This document shows, piece by piece, positions 35,901 to 46,232 of a stretch of 64,000 bases of DNA. Position 1 is the stretch's first letter, and every line of letters begins with the position of its first letter. The DNA comes from JBBKWU01 sp037969035. Its GTDB lineage: Bacteria; Pseudomonadota; Alphaproteobacteria; Micavibrionales; Micavibrionaceae. The stretch is taken from the NCBI GenBank assembly GCA_037969035.1, contig JBBKWU010000012.1:124001-188000 (forward strand), read 5' to 3'. The notes under the pieces are model-generated. The model saw only the letters and a program-made list of their open reading frames with translations. It was not told the DNA's origin and did no database searches. The translations under genes were made by a program, and so were the position numbers.

Positions 35901-36737
35901 ATGACAATGCCTACATTTACGATGCGCCAACTGCTTGAAGCAGGCGTTCACTTCGGACACCACACACGTCGCTGGAACCCAAAAATGAAACCGTTCATCT
36001 TTGGTGTTAGAAACGGCGTTCATATTATTGATTTACAACAATCTTATCCAATGATGGGTACTGCTTTGCAGTCCATGCGCGATATCGTTGCACGCGGTGG
36101 CCGTGTTCTTTTTGTTGGTACAAAAACACAAGCCCGCGACGCCATTAAAGAAACAGCTCTTAAATGTGGTCAGTACTACGTGAACCACCGCTGGCTCGGC
36201 GGCATGATGACAAACTGGCAGACAGTTTCGAAGTCAATTGCCCGTTTGCGCGAATTGGACAACATGTTTGCTGGTGACCAATCTGGCTTCACTAAAAAAG
36301 AAATGCTTATGATGACACGCGAGCGTGACAAACTTACGCTTTCTATCGGTGGTATCAAAGATATGGGCGGCAAGCCTGACGCTATCTTTATTCTGGACGT
36401 CACCAAAGAAGATTTGGCTGTTAAAGAAGCCAATAACCTTGGTATTCCAGTATTTGGCGTTGTTGATACAAACTCTTCACCGGATGGCGTTGATTTTGTT
36501 ATCCCTGGTAACGACGATGCGTTGCGCTCTATCCAGCTTTACTGTGACTTATTCGCAGAAGCCATCCTTGATGGTTTGAAAGCGGAAATGGGTAAATCTG
36601 CGAAAGATCCTGGCGAAGATGTTAATGCTGGCGAAAAACTGCCTAAAGTTACGACTAAAACAGCAGTTAAAGAAGTAAAAGCAGCTGAAACAGAAGCAGA
36701 AACAGAAGCAGAAACAAAAAAGGCAGCATCGGCTTAA
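35901..36737 (+). CDS. rpsB: 30S ribosomal protein S2
   Basis: Small-subunit ribosomal protein. The 278-residue product starts [20 protein letters not shown], the S2 N-terminus, and contains [13 protein letters not shown] and [29 protein letters not shown] family motifs. I chose ATG 35901 over the open frame from 35805: AAAAGGA stands 9 bases before it and the earlier part is leader. The last ~35 residues are a charged tail coded partly by a 12-base repeat (36687-36716). tsf follows, a near-universal pair. Confidence 0.97.
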   Translation: MTMPTFTMRQLLEAGVHFGHHTRRWNPKMKPFIFGVRNGVHIIDLQQSYPMMGTALQSMRDIVARGGRVLFVGTKTQARDAIKETALKCGQYYVNHRWLGGMMTNWQTVSKSIARLRELDNMFAGDQSGFTKKEMLMMTRERDKLTLSIGGIKDMGGKPDAIFILDVTKEDLAVKEANNLGIPVFGVVDTNSSPDGVDFVIPGNDDALRSIQLYCDLFAEAILDGLKAEMGKSAKDPGEDVNAGEKLPKVTTKTAVKEVKAAETEAETEAETKKAASA

Positions 36738-36799
36738 CTTAGCCGGTGTTCGCACCTTACCGTTTCATACGAACTAATAATTATTGAAGGAGATAGAAT

Positions 36800-37720
36800 A
36801 TGGCTGATATTACAGCATCAATGGTAAAAGAGCTTCGCGAAAAATCAGGCGCAGGCATGATGGACGCTAAAAAAGCGCTCGTTGAAAATAATGGCAAGAT
36901 GGATGAAGCCATTGATTGGCTTCGCACAAAAGGTTTGGCGAAAGCTGAAAAGAAATCTAGCCGTACGGCTGCTGAAGGTTTGGTTGCTTTTGTAGCAAAC
37001 GGAACGAAAGCTGCGATTGTTGAAGTAAACTCTGAAACAGACTTCGTTGCCCGTAACGAAGGCTTCCAAGGCTTTGTTGCTCAGGTTGTTAAAGCTGCGC
37101 AAGGTGTAAACACAGTTGAAGACCTTTCTTCTGCAAAGCTAGACAGTGGTAAATCGGTTAAAGACACTGTCACAGACTTGATCGCGACAATCGGTGAGAA
37201 CATGAATGTTCGTCGCATGTCTAACCTATCTGTAAGCAACGGCGCTGTTGTTGGTTATATGCACAATGCTGTGTCTCCGGGCATGGGTAAAATTGGTGTT
37301 CTTGTAGCTCTTGAATCAACAGGCGATGTTGCAAAACTTGAAGAATTGGGTAAGAAAATCGCGATGCATATTGCTGCGGCGTTCCCACAATTCCTAGGCC
37401 GTGACGATGTTGACCCAACAGTGATCGAGCGCGAAAAAGCTGTTCTGATCGAGCAAGCAATGGCCGAAGGCAAGCCTGAAGAAATTGCACAGAAAATGGT
37501 CGAAGGCCGTATGCGCAAATTCTACGAGGAAATCTGCTTGCTTGAGCAAGTATTTGTAATCGACGGCGAAACAAAAATCACTGACCTTTTGAAAAAATCA
37601 GAAGCTGATGTTGGTGCGCCTGTTAAATTGGTTGCTTACGAGCGTTTCCAACTTGGCGAAGGCATTGAAAAAGAAGTAGAAGATTTTGCTGCTGAGGTTT
37701 CAAAAGTAGCCAACGGTTAA
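36800..37720 (+). CDS. tsf: elongation factor Ts
   Basis: Nucleotide exchange factor for EF-Tu. The N-terminal UBA-like domain (MVKELREKSGAGMMDAKKAL) and the contact motif NSETDFVARNEGFQ (about residues 76-89) are standard. 306 residues. GAAGGAGA lies 7 bases before the ATG. Confidence 0.97.
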   Translation: MADITASMVKELREKSGAGMMDAKKALVENNGKMDEAIDWLRTKGLAKAEKKSSRTAAEGLVAFVANGTKAAIVEVNSETDFVARNEGFQGFVAQVVKAAQGVNTVEDLSSAKLDSGKSVKDTVTDLIATIGENMNVRRMSNLSVSNGAVVGYMHNAVSPGMGKIGVLVALESTGDVAKLEELGKKIAMHIAAAFPQFLGRDDVDPTVIEREKAVLIEQAMAEGKPEEIAQKMVEGRMRKFYEEICLLEQVFVIDGETKITDLLKKSEADVGAPVKLVAYERFQLGEGIEKEVEDFAAEVSKVANG

Positions 37721-37739
37721 AAAATGAGTGATTAAGTAC

Positions 37740-37770
37740 AATAGCCGCGTTGCATCCCTTCGCGGCTATT
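37740..37770 (+). terminator. hairpin, possible weak terminator after tsf
   Basis: A perfect 10-base inverted repeat AATAGCCGCG (37740-37749) / CGCGGCTATT (37761-37770) with an 11-base loop. The T run behind it is broken (ATTACATTA), so it may only partly terminate, or act as a stabilising end. Confidence 0.6.
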
Positions 37771-37822
37771 ATTACATTAGGGCACAGAGAACTAGAAATA
37801 ATCAGGAAAGCAGTCTATTATT

Positions 37823-38587
37823 ATGCCGCAAGCCAAAACACAGGAACAAAGCATTATGCCGAGCGCAAACGGAGAGCCAAACTTCAAACGTGTCCTTCTT
37901 AAAATGTCGGGTGAAATCCTGATGGGAGACCGTGAATACGGCATTTGCCCGATTACTCTGGCGCGTATTGCCCGCGATATTAAAGAAGTCATCGATATGG
38001 GTGTTGAAATCTGTATCGTTGTCGGGGCAGGGAACATCTTCCGTGGTGTTTCTGGCGCGGCGAACGGGATGGAGCGTGTGACGGCTGATTATATTGGTAT
38101 GCTTGCCACTGTCATGAATGCCCTCGCGCTGCAAGCTGCGTTGGAAGATCTTGATGTTGAAACACGTGTGCAATCGGCTATTCCGATGGAATCCGTTTGT
38201 GAATCTTATATCCGCCGTCGTGCGTTGCGCCATATTGAAAAAGGCCGTGTTGTAATCTTTGGTGCTGGTGTGGGTAGCCCTTATTTCACAACAGATACAC
38301 CTGCCGCGCTTCGTGCGACTGAAATGGAATGTGATGCGCTTATGAAGGCCACCAAAGTTGATGGTGTATATGACAGCGACCCACATAAAAACCCAGATGC
38401 CAAAAAATACACACAATTGACTTATATGGATGTGTTGACGCAAGATTTGAAAGTGATGGATGCCACAGCTATTTCTATGGCGCGCGAAAATCATATTCCG
38501 ATTGTTGTGTTTTCGATAAAAGAAGAAGGTAACTTTGGTCGTGTGGTAAAAGGCGATGGCGCTTTCACGATTGTAAGCGATAAGTAG
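37823..38587 (+). CDS. pyrH: uridylate kinase
   Basis: Phosphorylates UMP to UDP. Family motifs are [15 protein letters not shown] (about residues 22-36), [20 protein letters not shown] and [15 protein letters not shown] [20 protein letters not shown]. At 254 residues it has ~20 extra at the N-terminus compared with a start at ATG 37856 (MPSANGEPN), which is a possible alternative. frr follows, as usual. Confidence 0.95.
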   Translation: MPQAKTQEQSIMPSANGEPNFKRVLLKMSGEILMGDREYGICPITLARIARDIKEVIDMGVEICIVVGAGNIFRGVSGAANGMERVTADYIGMLATVMNALALQAALEDLDVETRVQSAIPMESVCESYIRRRALRHIEKGRVVIFGAGVGSPYFTTDTPAALRATEMECDALMKATKVDGVYDSDPHKNPDAKKYTQLTYMDVLTQDLKVMDATAISMARENHIPIVVFSIKEEGNFGRVVKGDGAFTIVSDK

Positions 38588-38614
38588 TAACAGTAAGAAG
38601 ATAAGGAAATAATT

Positions 38615-39160
38615 ATGACTGCTGATATATCAGATTTGAAACGTCGCATGGAAGGCGCAATTGACGCGCTAAAGCATGAATTTCAAGGCTTCCGTACAGG
38701 GCGCGCTTCTACAAGCATGCTTGATCCGGTGTCTGTCGATGTTTATGGCTCTAAAATGCCACTTAACCAAATTGGTAATATTAGTGCGCCTGAGCCACGT
38801 TTACTAACGGTGCAGGTTTGGGATGCTTCTAATACAAGCGCTGCTGAAAAAGCAATCCGTGAGTCTGGCCTTGGTCTTAACCCACAAGCCGAAGGCACAA
38901 CAATTCGCGTTCCAATTCCTGAGCTTAACGAAGAGCGCCGTGCCGAACTTTGTAAAGTTGCTGGTAAATACGCCGAACAAGGCCGTGTTTCTATTCGTAA
39001 CATTCGCCGTGATGGCATGGATGATGTTAAAAAAGATGATGACCTTTCAGAAGACGAGCAAAAAAGAATGTCTGACGAAGTTCAGAAGTTGACGGATGAG
39101 TATGTCAAAAAAATTGATACAATGCTTTCCGATAAAGAAAAAGATATCATGACTGTATAG
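38615..39160 (+). CDS. frr: ribosome recycling factor
   Basis: Splits post-termination ribosomes with EF-G. The 181 residues show the core pattern [20 protein letters not shown] (about residues 26-45), [20 protein letters not shown] and the C-terminal [27 protein letters not shown] stands 7 bases before the ATG. Confidence 0.97.
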   Translation: MTADISDLKRRMEGAIDALKHEFQGFRTGRASTSMLDPVSVDVYGSKMPLNQIGNISAPEPRLLTVQVWDASNTSAAEKAIRESGLGLNPQAEGTTIRVPIPELNEERRAELCKVAGKYAEQGRVSIRNIRRDGMDDVKKDDDLSEDEQKRMSDEVQKLTDEYVKKIDTMLSDKEKDIMTV

Positions 39161-39195
39161 TCTGTTTTTAAAGCAATACTTAAAAGAGACGCCTC

Positions 39196-39936
39196 ATGAG
39201 TAAACTTTCCAATAATCAACCACTAGAGAACGCCCCCGCCCACGTTGCCATTATCATGGATGGCAACGGTCGTTGGGCAAAAGCGCGTGGCTTGCCGCGC
39301 ACAATGGGGCACAAGCAAGGTGTTGAGGCCGTTAAACGCACGGTTGAGGCCGCCGCGCAGATAGGCGTTCAATATCTTACGCTCTTTGGGTTTTCTTCTG
39401 AAAACTGGAACCGACCCGCCGAAGAAGTTCAGGACTTAATGCGCCTTTTGCGCATGTATCTACGCGCGGAAACGGCGGATTTACACCGTAACAACATCCG
39501 CATTCGTATGATTGGTGATCGTTCTGCTTTGGCCTCTGACATTGTCGAGTTGATTGAGAATGCAGAAAAACTAACGGCCAGCAACGATAAAATCACCGTT
39601 GTTATCGCGCTAAACTATGGCGGTCGCAATGAGATTTTAAAAGCAGCCAGTGATTGGGCATTAGACTGTCAAGCCAAAGGAATCGCGCCTGACACTGCTG
39701 CCGCTGAGGAATTTTTCCCGTCTTTTTTATCGACGGCGGACATGCCTGAGCCTGATATTTTAATCCGTACGAGCGGCGAACAACGCATTAGTAATTTCCT
39801 ATTGTGGCAATGTGCCTATTCAGAGTTTATTTTTACTGATATTCTATGGCCTGACTTTACAAAGCAGGATTTGGAGGCGGCTATTTTAGAATACGGAAAC
39901 CGTGACAGACGGTTTGGCGAAATCAAAACAGCCTGA
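39196..39936 (+). CDS. uppS: undecaprenyl diphosphate synthase
   Basis: Makes the C55 lipid carrier for peptidoglycan and LPS by adding isopentenyl units to farnesyl diphosphate. The active-site Asp is in VAIIMDGNGRWAKARGLPR (about residues 18-36); LFGFSSENWNRP and the C-terminal LIRTSGEQRISNFLLWQCAY follow. 246 residues. The end overlaps cdsA by 35 bases if cdsA starts at GTG 39902. Confidence 0.97.
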   Translation: MSKLSNNQPLENAPAHVAIIMDGNGRWAKARGLPRTMGHKQGVEAVKRTVEAAAQIGVQYLTLFGFSSENWNRPAEEVQDLMRLLRMYLRAETADLHRNNIRIRMIGDRSALASDIVELIENAEKLTASNDKITVVIALNYGGRNEILKAASDWALDCQAKGIAPDTAAAEEFFPSFLSTADMPEPDILIRTSGEQRISNFLLWQCAYSEFIFTDILWPDFTKQDLEAAILEYGNRDRRFGEIKTA

Positions 39937-40618
39937 TATATATTTGGAATTTTTAAAACAAAATCTCTCCCTAATAAAACGCATCCTTTCTGCGCTCGTT
40001 CTCGCACCCATCGTTGTCTACTGTATTTTTTTCGGCAGCTTTGTGTTTATGGCTCTGGTTTTGCTTGCGGCAACTGTGACCAGTCACGAATGGTATAACA
40101 TGGTCAAAGACCTTAAAAACGGCACTGCATTGATGGTGTTTGGTATGGTTTATATCGCGATCAGCTTTTCCAGCTTTATCTTTCTACGCTTCGGGTTCGA
40201 GCAGGGCGCATGGATTACGCTTGTTGTGATGCTATCTGTGTGGAGCAGCGATATCATGGCCTATGTTTTTGGAAAAACGTTCAAAGGGCCTAGAATGTGT
40301 CCTCAGATCAGCCCGAATAAAACATGGGCGGGGCTTGGTGGCTCGGTGTTTGGGTTTGCATCTGTGTTGACAGTGGCAATGCTCTACATTCCATTGGGGC
40401 TTCATGCTGTGCCTGTTTATGTATTGTTGCCGATTGGCGCGTTTCTTGGCATTGCGGCGCAGGGTGGTGATCTTTTGGTTTCACGCCTTAAGCGTCAGGC
40501 AGGCATCAAAGACACAGGACAGCTTATCCCTGGACATGGTGGTTTGCTTGATCGTATTGATGCGCTATTACTGATTGCGCCGATCTCTGCGCTGCTTTTA
40601 ATTGCGTTACAAGGCTAG
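39902..40618 (+). CDS. cdsA: phosphatidate cytidylyltransferase
   Basis: Makes CDP-diacylglycerol for phospholipids, in the inner membrane. About seven helices in 238 residues. The family signature lies in AQGGDLLVSRLKRQAGIKDT and ends with PGHGGLLDRIDALL; SPNKTWAGLGGS is also conserved. GTG 39902 has GGAAA upstream and overlaps uppS; TTG codons at 39914 and 39944 are alternatives. Confidence 0.94.
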   Translation: MTDGLAKSKQPDIYLEFLKQNLSLIKRILSALVLAPIVVYCIFFGSFVFMALVLLAATVTSHEWYNMVKDLKNGTALMVFGMVYIAISFSSFIFLRFGFEQGAWITLVVMLSVWSSDIMAYVFGKTFKGPRMCPQISPNKTWAGLGGSVFGFASVLTVAMLYIPLGLHAVPVYVLLPIGAFLGIAAQGGDLLVSRLKRQAGIKDTGQLIPGHGGLLDRIDALLLIAPISALLLIALQG

Positions 40619-40636
40619 AGACAGAGAAGGCGCAGA

Positions 40637-41809
40637 ATGAAAACAATCAATATATTTGGCGTGACGGGCTCCATCGGTCAAAGCACCGCAGATGTCATTT
40701 TGCACCACAGTTCTGATTTCAACGTGAAATGTGTGACGGCCAATAGCAATGTTGAAAAACTAGCCTTAATAGCGCGGCAATTAAACGCCGAACGTGCCGT
40801 GATTGCCGATGCCGCGCATTATGATGATTTGAAAAAAGCTCTAAACGGCACAAATATCAAAGCCATGGCAGGTGTTGAAGCTTTAATTGAAGCAGCACAG
40901 ACGCCAGTTGACCTCACCATGGCGGCAATCGTTGGCATGGCGGGTCTGCCGCCACTGGTTGAATCCATCAAACATTCCAAAGCTGTTGCCATTGCAAATA
41001 AAGAGCCACTGGTTGCTGCGGGTAAACAAGTTATGGCACTTGCGACGGAGCATGGCACAGCGCTCCTTCCCACAGATAGCGAGCACAACGCCATCTTTCA
41101 GGTCTTCGACAAAACACAAAAATCACAGATCGAGCGTATTATCCTCACCGCATCAGGTGGGCCCTTCCGCACCCTTGGCCCTGATGAGATGCGCGATATA
41201 ACGCCTGAACAAGCCGTGGCACACCCGAATTGGTCGATGGGTGCGAAGATATCCGTTGATAGCGCAACGATGATGAATAAGGCGCTAGAGATCATCGAAG
41301 CGCATTATTTGTTCGATATGCCTGCGGATAAAATTAACGTACGCGTACACCCGCAATCAATTATTCACTCCATGGTGGAGTACAAAGATGGCTCCGTCCT
41401 TGCGCAGCTTGGTGCGCCAGATATGCGGACACCGATTGCCTATTGTCTTGGCTGGCCTGACCGTATTTCATCGCCGGGGCAAAAGCTTGATTGGCGTAAG
41501 CTCAGCACTCTGGAGTTCGAAGATGTGAACGACGAATCCTTTCCTGTCGTGGGATGGGCATATGAATGTTTGAACGCAGGGCAGGCGGCATGCATTGCTT
41601 TTAATGCCGCAAATGAGGTTGCTGTTGCTGCCTTTTTAAATAAGCAAATAACCTTCCTTGATATTGCTTCCATAATAAGGCAATCTCTTGATGCGCTTGC
41701 GCGAGTCGCCATCGATAGCATAAATGATGTTATAAATTATGATGCGCTTGTTCGAGAGCGAACAACGACCTATATTAATTCTCATATCAACAAACAGCAG
41801 TGTAAATAA
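40637..41809 (+). CDS. dxr: 1-deoxy-D-xylulose 5-phosphate reductoisomerase
   Basis: Second step of the MEP isoprenoid pathway, using NADPH and a divalent metal. The nucleotide motif is IFGVTGSIGQSTADVI (about residues 5-20); metal and substrate residues lie in LLPTDSEHNAIFQ and NWSMGAKISVDSATMMNKALE. 390 residues. GAAGG lies 8 bases before the ATG. Confidence 0.97.
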   Translation: MKTINIFGVTGSIGQSTADVILHHSSDFNVKCVTANSNVEKLALIARQLNAERAVIADAAHYDDLKKALNGTNIKAMAGVEALIEAAQTPVDLTMAAIVGMAGLPPLVESIKHSKAVAIANKEPLVAAGKQVMALATEHGTALLPTDSEHNAIFQVFDKTQKSQIERIILTASGGPFRTLGPDEMRDITPEQAVAHPNWSMGAKISVDSATMMNKALEIIEAHYLFDMPADKINVRVHPQSIIHSMVEYKDGSVLAQLGAPDMRTPIAYCLGWPDRISSPGQKLDWRKLSTLEFEDVNDESFPVVGWAYECLNAGQAACIAFNAANEVAVAAFLNKQITFLDIASIIRQSLDALARVAIDSINDVINYDALVRERTTTYINSHINKQQCK

Positions 41810-41812
41810 ACA

Positions 41813-43204
41813 ATGACAATATTCGAATGGTTTCAATTGATCGCCGGTAATGCTTGGCTTTATGGCGGTTCTTTTCTTCTGGTACTCAGTATTTTGGTTT
41901 TTATCCATGAATGGGGTCATTACATTATTGCACGTAAATGCGGCGTAAAGGTCGATGTGTTCTCTATTGGTTTTGGCAAAGAGATCTTTGGCTGGAACGA
42001 TAAGAACGGCACGCGTTGGAAATTCTCGATGATACCTTTGGGTGGTTATGTGAAGCTGTTTGGTGATGTTGATCCCGCCAGCACGGGTCACACTGAAAAC
42101 GTTAAAGATGCTGGCTCAGACAACGTTCGTGAAATGACCAAAGAGGAGCGCAGCGTTGCGTTCTTCGCGCAACCTGTTGGAAAACGTGCTGCTGTTGTTT
42201 TTGCGGGGCCTGCTATTAACTACATTTTTGCAGTTATTGTACTTGCTGGTCTTTATACATTTGTGGGGCAGCCTATAACGCCGCCAATCGCCACAGCCAT
42301 TATGGGTGATAGCGCTGCGGAGCGCGTAGGTTTCCGCCCGCATGATAAAATCTTGGAGATTGATGGCTCTGCTATCACACGTTTTGAAGATATTCGCCGT
42401 GCCGTCATGGTCGGCCTTGATGAAGAACGCACATTCACAGTTGAGCGTGACGGAGAAGTCATTGAAATGACCACCTCGCCGGAACGTATAGAAGAAGAAG
42501 ACAAATTCGGCTTTAAAAATTCACGCGGTATGTTGGGCATTATTGGCCCAGGCAACGCGATCGATATCAATCACATCGCAGCCATTAATGGTAAGAAGTA
42601 TGATGATGTTGAGGCTGTGCGCGCTGAAGTCGCGTCTAATTTTGATAAAGTATTTTCTATTGATATTAAACGCGGCGAAGATAAAACCGATACAATGATT
42701 ATTTTACCACGTGCGAATAACAACGAAGCGTTGTTAGACCCTGAAAGTGCTGACAAAAACTTCCTTATGATTTCAGATAGCACGGCAACGAACGTGTTTA
42801 TCAAGCATAATGTTGTTAAATCCACAGCTCTTGCGATTAATGAAACCATCAGCATCACAGTCAGCACCCTTAATGCGCTTGGTCAGATGTTTACAGGCAC
42901 AAGAAGCGCGACTGAACTCGGTGGTATTATCCGTATTGGTGCGATTGCTGGTGATATGGCACAATCTGGCCTTATCGCATTAATTACTTTTACGGCACTT
43001 TTGTCGATAAATTTGGGCTTAATTAATCTGTTTCCCATTCCTACATTAGATGGTGGACACCTTGTATTCTATGGCCTAGAGGTACTTAAAGGACAACCAA
43101 TTTCAGAGCAAGTTCAAGAATATGCCTTCCGTGTTGGCTTTCTAATGCTTGTAGGTTTGATGTTATTTGCTAATATAAATGATATTATGCAGTTGATTCT
43201 GTAG
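41813..43204 (+). CDS. rseP: site-2 protease RseP
   Basis: Intramembrane zinc protease that cuts anti-sigma factors and signal peptide remnants. The zinc motif is H32-E33-W-G-H36 in VFIHEWGHYIIARKCG, and the second motif NLFPIPTLDGGHLVFY holds the Asp ligand. A PDZ region occupies about residues 155-215. 463 residues, longer than usual (~380) through an extra ~60-residue loop after the first motif and an extended second PDZ-like part. It lies between dxr and bamA, the usual order. Confidence 0.95.
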   Translation: MTIFEWFQLIAGNAWLYGGSFLLVLSILVFIHEWGHYIIARKCGVKVDVFSIGFGKEIFGWNDKNGTRWKFSMIPLGGYVKLFGDVDPASTGHTENVKDAGSDNVREMTKEERSVAFFAQPVGKRAAVVFAGPAINYIFAVIVLAGLYTFVGQPITPPIATAIMGDSAAERVGFRPHDKILEIDGSAITRFEDIRRAVMVGLDEERTFTVERDGEVIEMTTSPERIEEEDKFGFKNSRGMLGIIGPGNAIDINHIAAINGKKYDDVEAVRAEVASNFDKVFSIDIKRGEDKTDTMIILPRANNNEALLDPESADKNFLMISDSTATNVFIKHNVVKSTALAINETISITVSTLNALGQMFTGTRSATELGGIIRIGAIAGDMAQSGLIALITFTALLSINLGLINLFPIPTLDGGHLVFYGLEVLKGQPISEQVQEYAFRVGFLMLVGLMLFANINDIMQLIL

Positions 43205-43269
43205 CAAATTCTGTGTATTTTCCACTCGGGAAATAATATCAAAAATAATATCCAGCTGAATGGTTTATC

Positions 43270-45564
43270 ATGATGACTAGGCTCTTACCTGTTTTTCTTT
43301 GTTTTGCACTTGTTGTAACAATTCCGTTTGTTTCATCGAAGGCACAAAGTTATTACACCGCGTCAGGACGCGCAATCAACGAAATCCGCGTGACCGGCAC
43401 CGAACGTATCGAGGCAACGACTGTTTTAACCTATCTTGATGTCAAAGTTGGCGACAAGATGGATGATGAAACGCTTGACCGCGCGTTGAAGAGCCTGTTT
43501 GCGACAGGCCTTTTTGCTGATGTGAACTTACACCAACGCGGAAACGTGCTTGAAGTCGAAGTTGCTGAGAACCCCGTTATCAACCAGATCGCGTTTGAAG
43601 GCAATGAGCGTATTGATGATGACGCGTTGCTTGCTGAAATTCAACTCCGCCCTCGCCAAGTGTTTACAAGAACAAAAGTAGGGAACGACGTTAACCGTCT
43701 ATACCAAGTATACCGCCGTAACGGCCGTTTTTCGGTGAGCATTGATCCTAAAGCGATTAAGCTTGACCAAAACCGCGTTGACTTAGTTTTCGAAATTTCC
43801 GAAGGCGATGTTACAAAGACAAAAGGCATCCGTTTTGTCGGTAATAAACGCTATGACGATGATAAATTGCGCAGCGTGATTAGTACAAAAGAAACACACT
43901 GGTATAGCTTCTTCTCAACGAGTGATCGCTATGATCCCGATCGCTTATCTTATGACCAAGAACTTCTTCGTCGTTTCTATCTGTCGCAAGGCTATGCTGA
44001 CTTTAATATCGTGTCTGCAAATGCTGAGCTATCAAAAAACAAAGATTACTTCTATATAACTGTCGCCTTAGAAGAAGGGCAGCGTTACCGTATTGGTAAC
44101 GTCACAATTAAGTCACAGCTTCGTAATTTCGATGCGGAACAATTGCGCCCATCCATCACGATTGAACCAAAAGATTGGTATGATGCCGATGAGGTACAAA
44201 AAACCGTTGATGCTCTAACGGATAAGCTTGGTGACTTGCAATATGCGTTTGTGAATGTTCGTCCGGATATTATTCGTAACCGCGAAGGACAGACCGTCGA
44301 TGTTGTTTTTGAAATCAATGAAACACCGCGTGTGTTTGTCGAGCGCGTTAATATCAATGGTAATGTCAGAACGTTGGATAAAGTTATCCGTCGTGAGATG
44401 GAAGTGGTTGAGGGCGACCCGTTCAACCGTTCTAAGCTCGCTAAATCTGAAAAAGCGATCAGAGACCTTGGCTACTTTGAAAATGTTTCTGTGAAGCCTA
44501 TGCAGGGTAGTGCGCCTGATAAAACTGTTCTTGATGTTGATGTAACAGAACAATCAACGGGCGAGCTATCTGTCGGTGCTGGATTCTCGACCAACGATGG
44601 TCCTTTGGCGGACTTCAGAATTCGTGAGCGTAACCTTCTTGGTAAAGGACAGGATCTTCTTCTTGCAACAACAATTGCGGGCAAAAGAACTGAATTTGAT
44701 TTGTCTTTCACAGAGCCTTATTTCCTTGATCGCGACTTCTCTGCTGGTTTTGACTTGTTCCACGTGACAAGAGATTTACAAGATGAAAGCTCATACGATC
44801 AGCGTAAAACTGGTGGTGTTGCTCGTTTTGGTTTCCCTTTATCTGAAAACTGGCGCCAAGTGCTTAAATACAGATATGAGAGAAATGAAATCATGGACGT
44901 TAGTGCCTCTGCATCGCGCTATATTCGCGACCAAGAAGGTCTTCGTGAAACGTCAGCCGTGGCGCAACGCTTAACCTACGACAATCTTGATAGCAAATTA
45001 TTCCCGACAAACGGTCTGTCTGCTTGGCTTGATACAGAACTTGCAGGTTTAGGCGGCGATGCGGAATACTTATCTGGTAAAGTTGGTGCGAGCTACTATT
45101 ACCCTGTCATGGATAATGTTGTTTTCAACCTTCTCGGTGAAACAGGTGCTATTCAAGGTTTACGTGACAAAGATGTTGAGATTAATGAACGTTACTTCCT
45201 TGGTGGCTCAACGCTTCGTGGTTTTGAGCAAGCAGGCCTCGGTCCACGCGATGTCAGCACAGATGACTCCTTGGGCGGTAATTTCTTCTACCGTGGTAGT
45301 GCGGAAGTTTCGTTCCCTCTGGGCTTACCTGAAGAGCTTGGCATTAAAGGACACGCATTCACAGATTTTGGTTCTATCTGGGAAATTGATGAACCGTCTG
45401 ACCCGAATGTGAAAGATATTAATTCACTTCGTGCCACAGGCGGTGTTGGTGTTTCATGGAGATCACCATTGGGGCCAATCCGTGTGGATTTGGCAACACC
45501 TTATCTTGAAGAAGAATTTGATAAGGACGAGATATTCCGCTTTAACTTTGGAACGCGTTTCTAA
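43270..45564 (+). CDS. bamA: outer membrane assembly factor BamA
   Basis: Inserts beta-barrel proteins into the outer membrane. A signal peptide covers about residues 1-25 (cut after SSKA). Five POTRA domains follow to ~residue 420 (for example INEIRVTGTERIEATTVLTY and VNQI-type VINQIAFEGNERIDDDALLA), then the 16-strand barrel with the lid motif SLGGNFFYRGSAEVSFPLGL and the VRGF-equivalent LRGFEQAGLGPRD. It ends in FGTRF with the aromatic C-terminus needed for Bam recognition. 764 residues. Confidence 0.96.
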   Translation: MMTRLLPVFLCFALVVTIPFVSSKAQSYYTASGRAINEIRVTGTERIEATTVLTYLDVKVGDKMDDETLDRALKSLFATGLFADVNLHQRGNVLEVEVAENPVINQIAFEGNERIDDDALLAEIQLRPRQVFTRTKVGNDVNRLYQVYRRNGRFSVSIDPKAIKLDQNRVDLVFEISEGDVTKTKGIRFVGNKRYDDDKLRSVISTKETHWYSFFSTSDRYDPDRLSYDQELLRRFYLSQGYADFNIVSANAELSKNKDYFYITVALEEGQRYRIGNVTIKSQLRNFDAEQLRPSITIEPKDWYDADEVQKTVDALTDKLGDLQYAFVNVRPDIIRNREGQTVDVVFEINETPRVFVERVNINGNVRTLDKVIRREMEVVEGDPFNRSKLAKSEKAIRDLGYFENVSVKPMQGSAPDKTVLDVDVTEQSTGELSVGAGFSTNDGPLADFRIRERNLLGKGQDLLLATTIAGKRTEFDLSFTEPYFLDRDFSAGFDLFHVTRDLQDESSYDQRKTGGVARFGFPLSENWRQVLKYRYERNEIMDVSASASRYIRDQEGLRETSAVAQRLTYDNLDSKLFPTNGLSAWLDTELAGLGGDAEYLSGKVGASYYYPVMDNVVFNLLGETGAIQGLRDKDVEINERYFLGGSTLRGFEQAGLGPRDVSTDDSLGGNFFYRGSAEVSFPLGLPEELGIKGHAFTDFGSIWEIDEPSDPNVKDINSLRATGGVGVSWRSPLGPIRVDLATPYLEEEFDKDEIFRFNFGTRF

Positions 45565-45624
45565 AGTTAAAACTGAAAGCTCATTAAAAATATTTATTTA
45601 AACAATTACAGGATAGTAACGGTT

Positions 45625-46221
45625 ATGAAAACACGCGTATTAAAAATAGCAGTCGTTCTTTTAATTATGGCAGGACTCTTTTACGTCAGCACAAGCCACA
45701 TGACAAAGGCTCAAAAAGAACAAGAGATGGCGACAGGTGTCGGTGAGACAGGGAAATTGGTTATTGTTGATATCCAACGCGTTCTTGCGGAATCAAAAGC
45801 TGGTAAAAACCTTCAGAAACAAGTCACCGAACAGCAGGAAAAGATTGATGCTGATGCTGCAAAAAAAGATAAAACTCTGAAAAGTAAGCGTGACGAGCTT
45901 GTTAAAAAACAGGCTGACATGAAAAAAGAAGATTTCATCGAAGCTGGTAATAAATTTCAACAAGATATTATCACTGCGCGGAACGAGCTAACGGAAAAAA
46001 GCACCGCGTTAAAGCAATCAACAGCACAGGCTGTTCAGAAATTGCGTCTTGAAATCGTAAAAGTCGTTTCCGACATGGCGAGTGAAAACGGTTATGCGCT
46101 GGTCATGACAAAGCAAAATGTTATTTTGGCGCAAAAAGAAATGGATATTTCAGACGACGTTCTGGAAAGCCTCAACAAAAGCATTTCCTCTATCAAGCTA
46201 GAGCCTGCTAACAGCAATTAG
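45625..46221 (+). CDS. skp: OmpH/Skp family periplasmic chaperone
   Basis: Holds unfolded outer-membrane proteins in the periplasm. A hydrophobic N-terminus (about residues 8-24) is a signal peptide or anchor. VIVDIQRVLAESKAGKNLQK starts the Skp domain, followed by a long charged coiled coil to about residue 150. 198 residues. bamA-skp-lpxD-fabZ-lpxA is the classic order. Confidence 0.92.
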   Translation: MKTRVLKIAVVLLIMAGLFYVSTSHMTKAQKEQEMATGVGETGKLVIVDIQRVLAESKAGKNLQKQVTEQQEKIDADAAKKDKTLKSKRDELVKKQADMKKEDFIEAGNKFQQDIITARNELTEKSTALKQSTAQAVQKLRLEIVKVVSDMASENGYALVMTKQNVILAQKEMDISDDVLESLNKSISSIKLEPANSN

Positions 46222-46232
46222 AATGTTTTATA

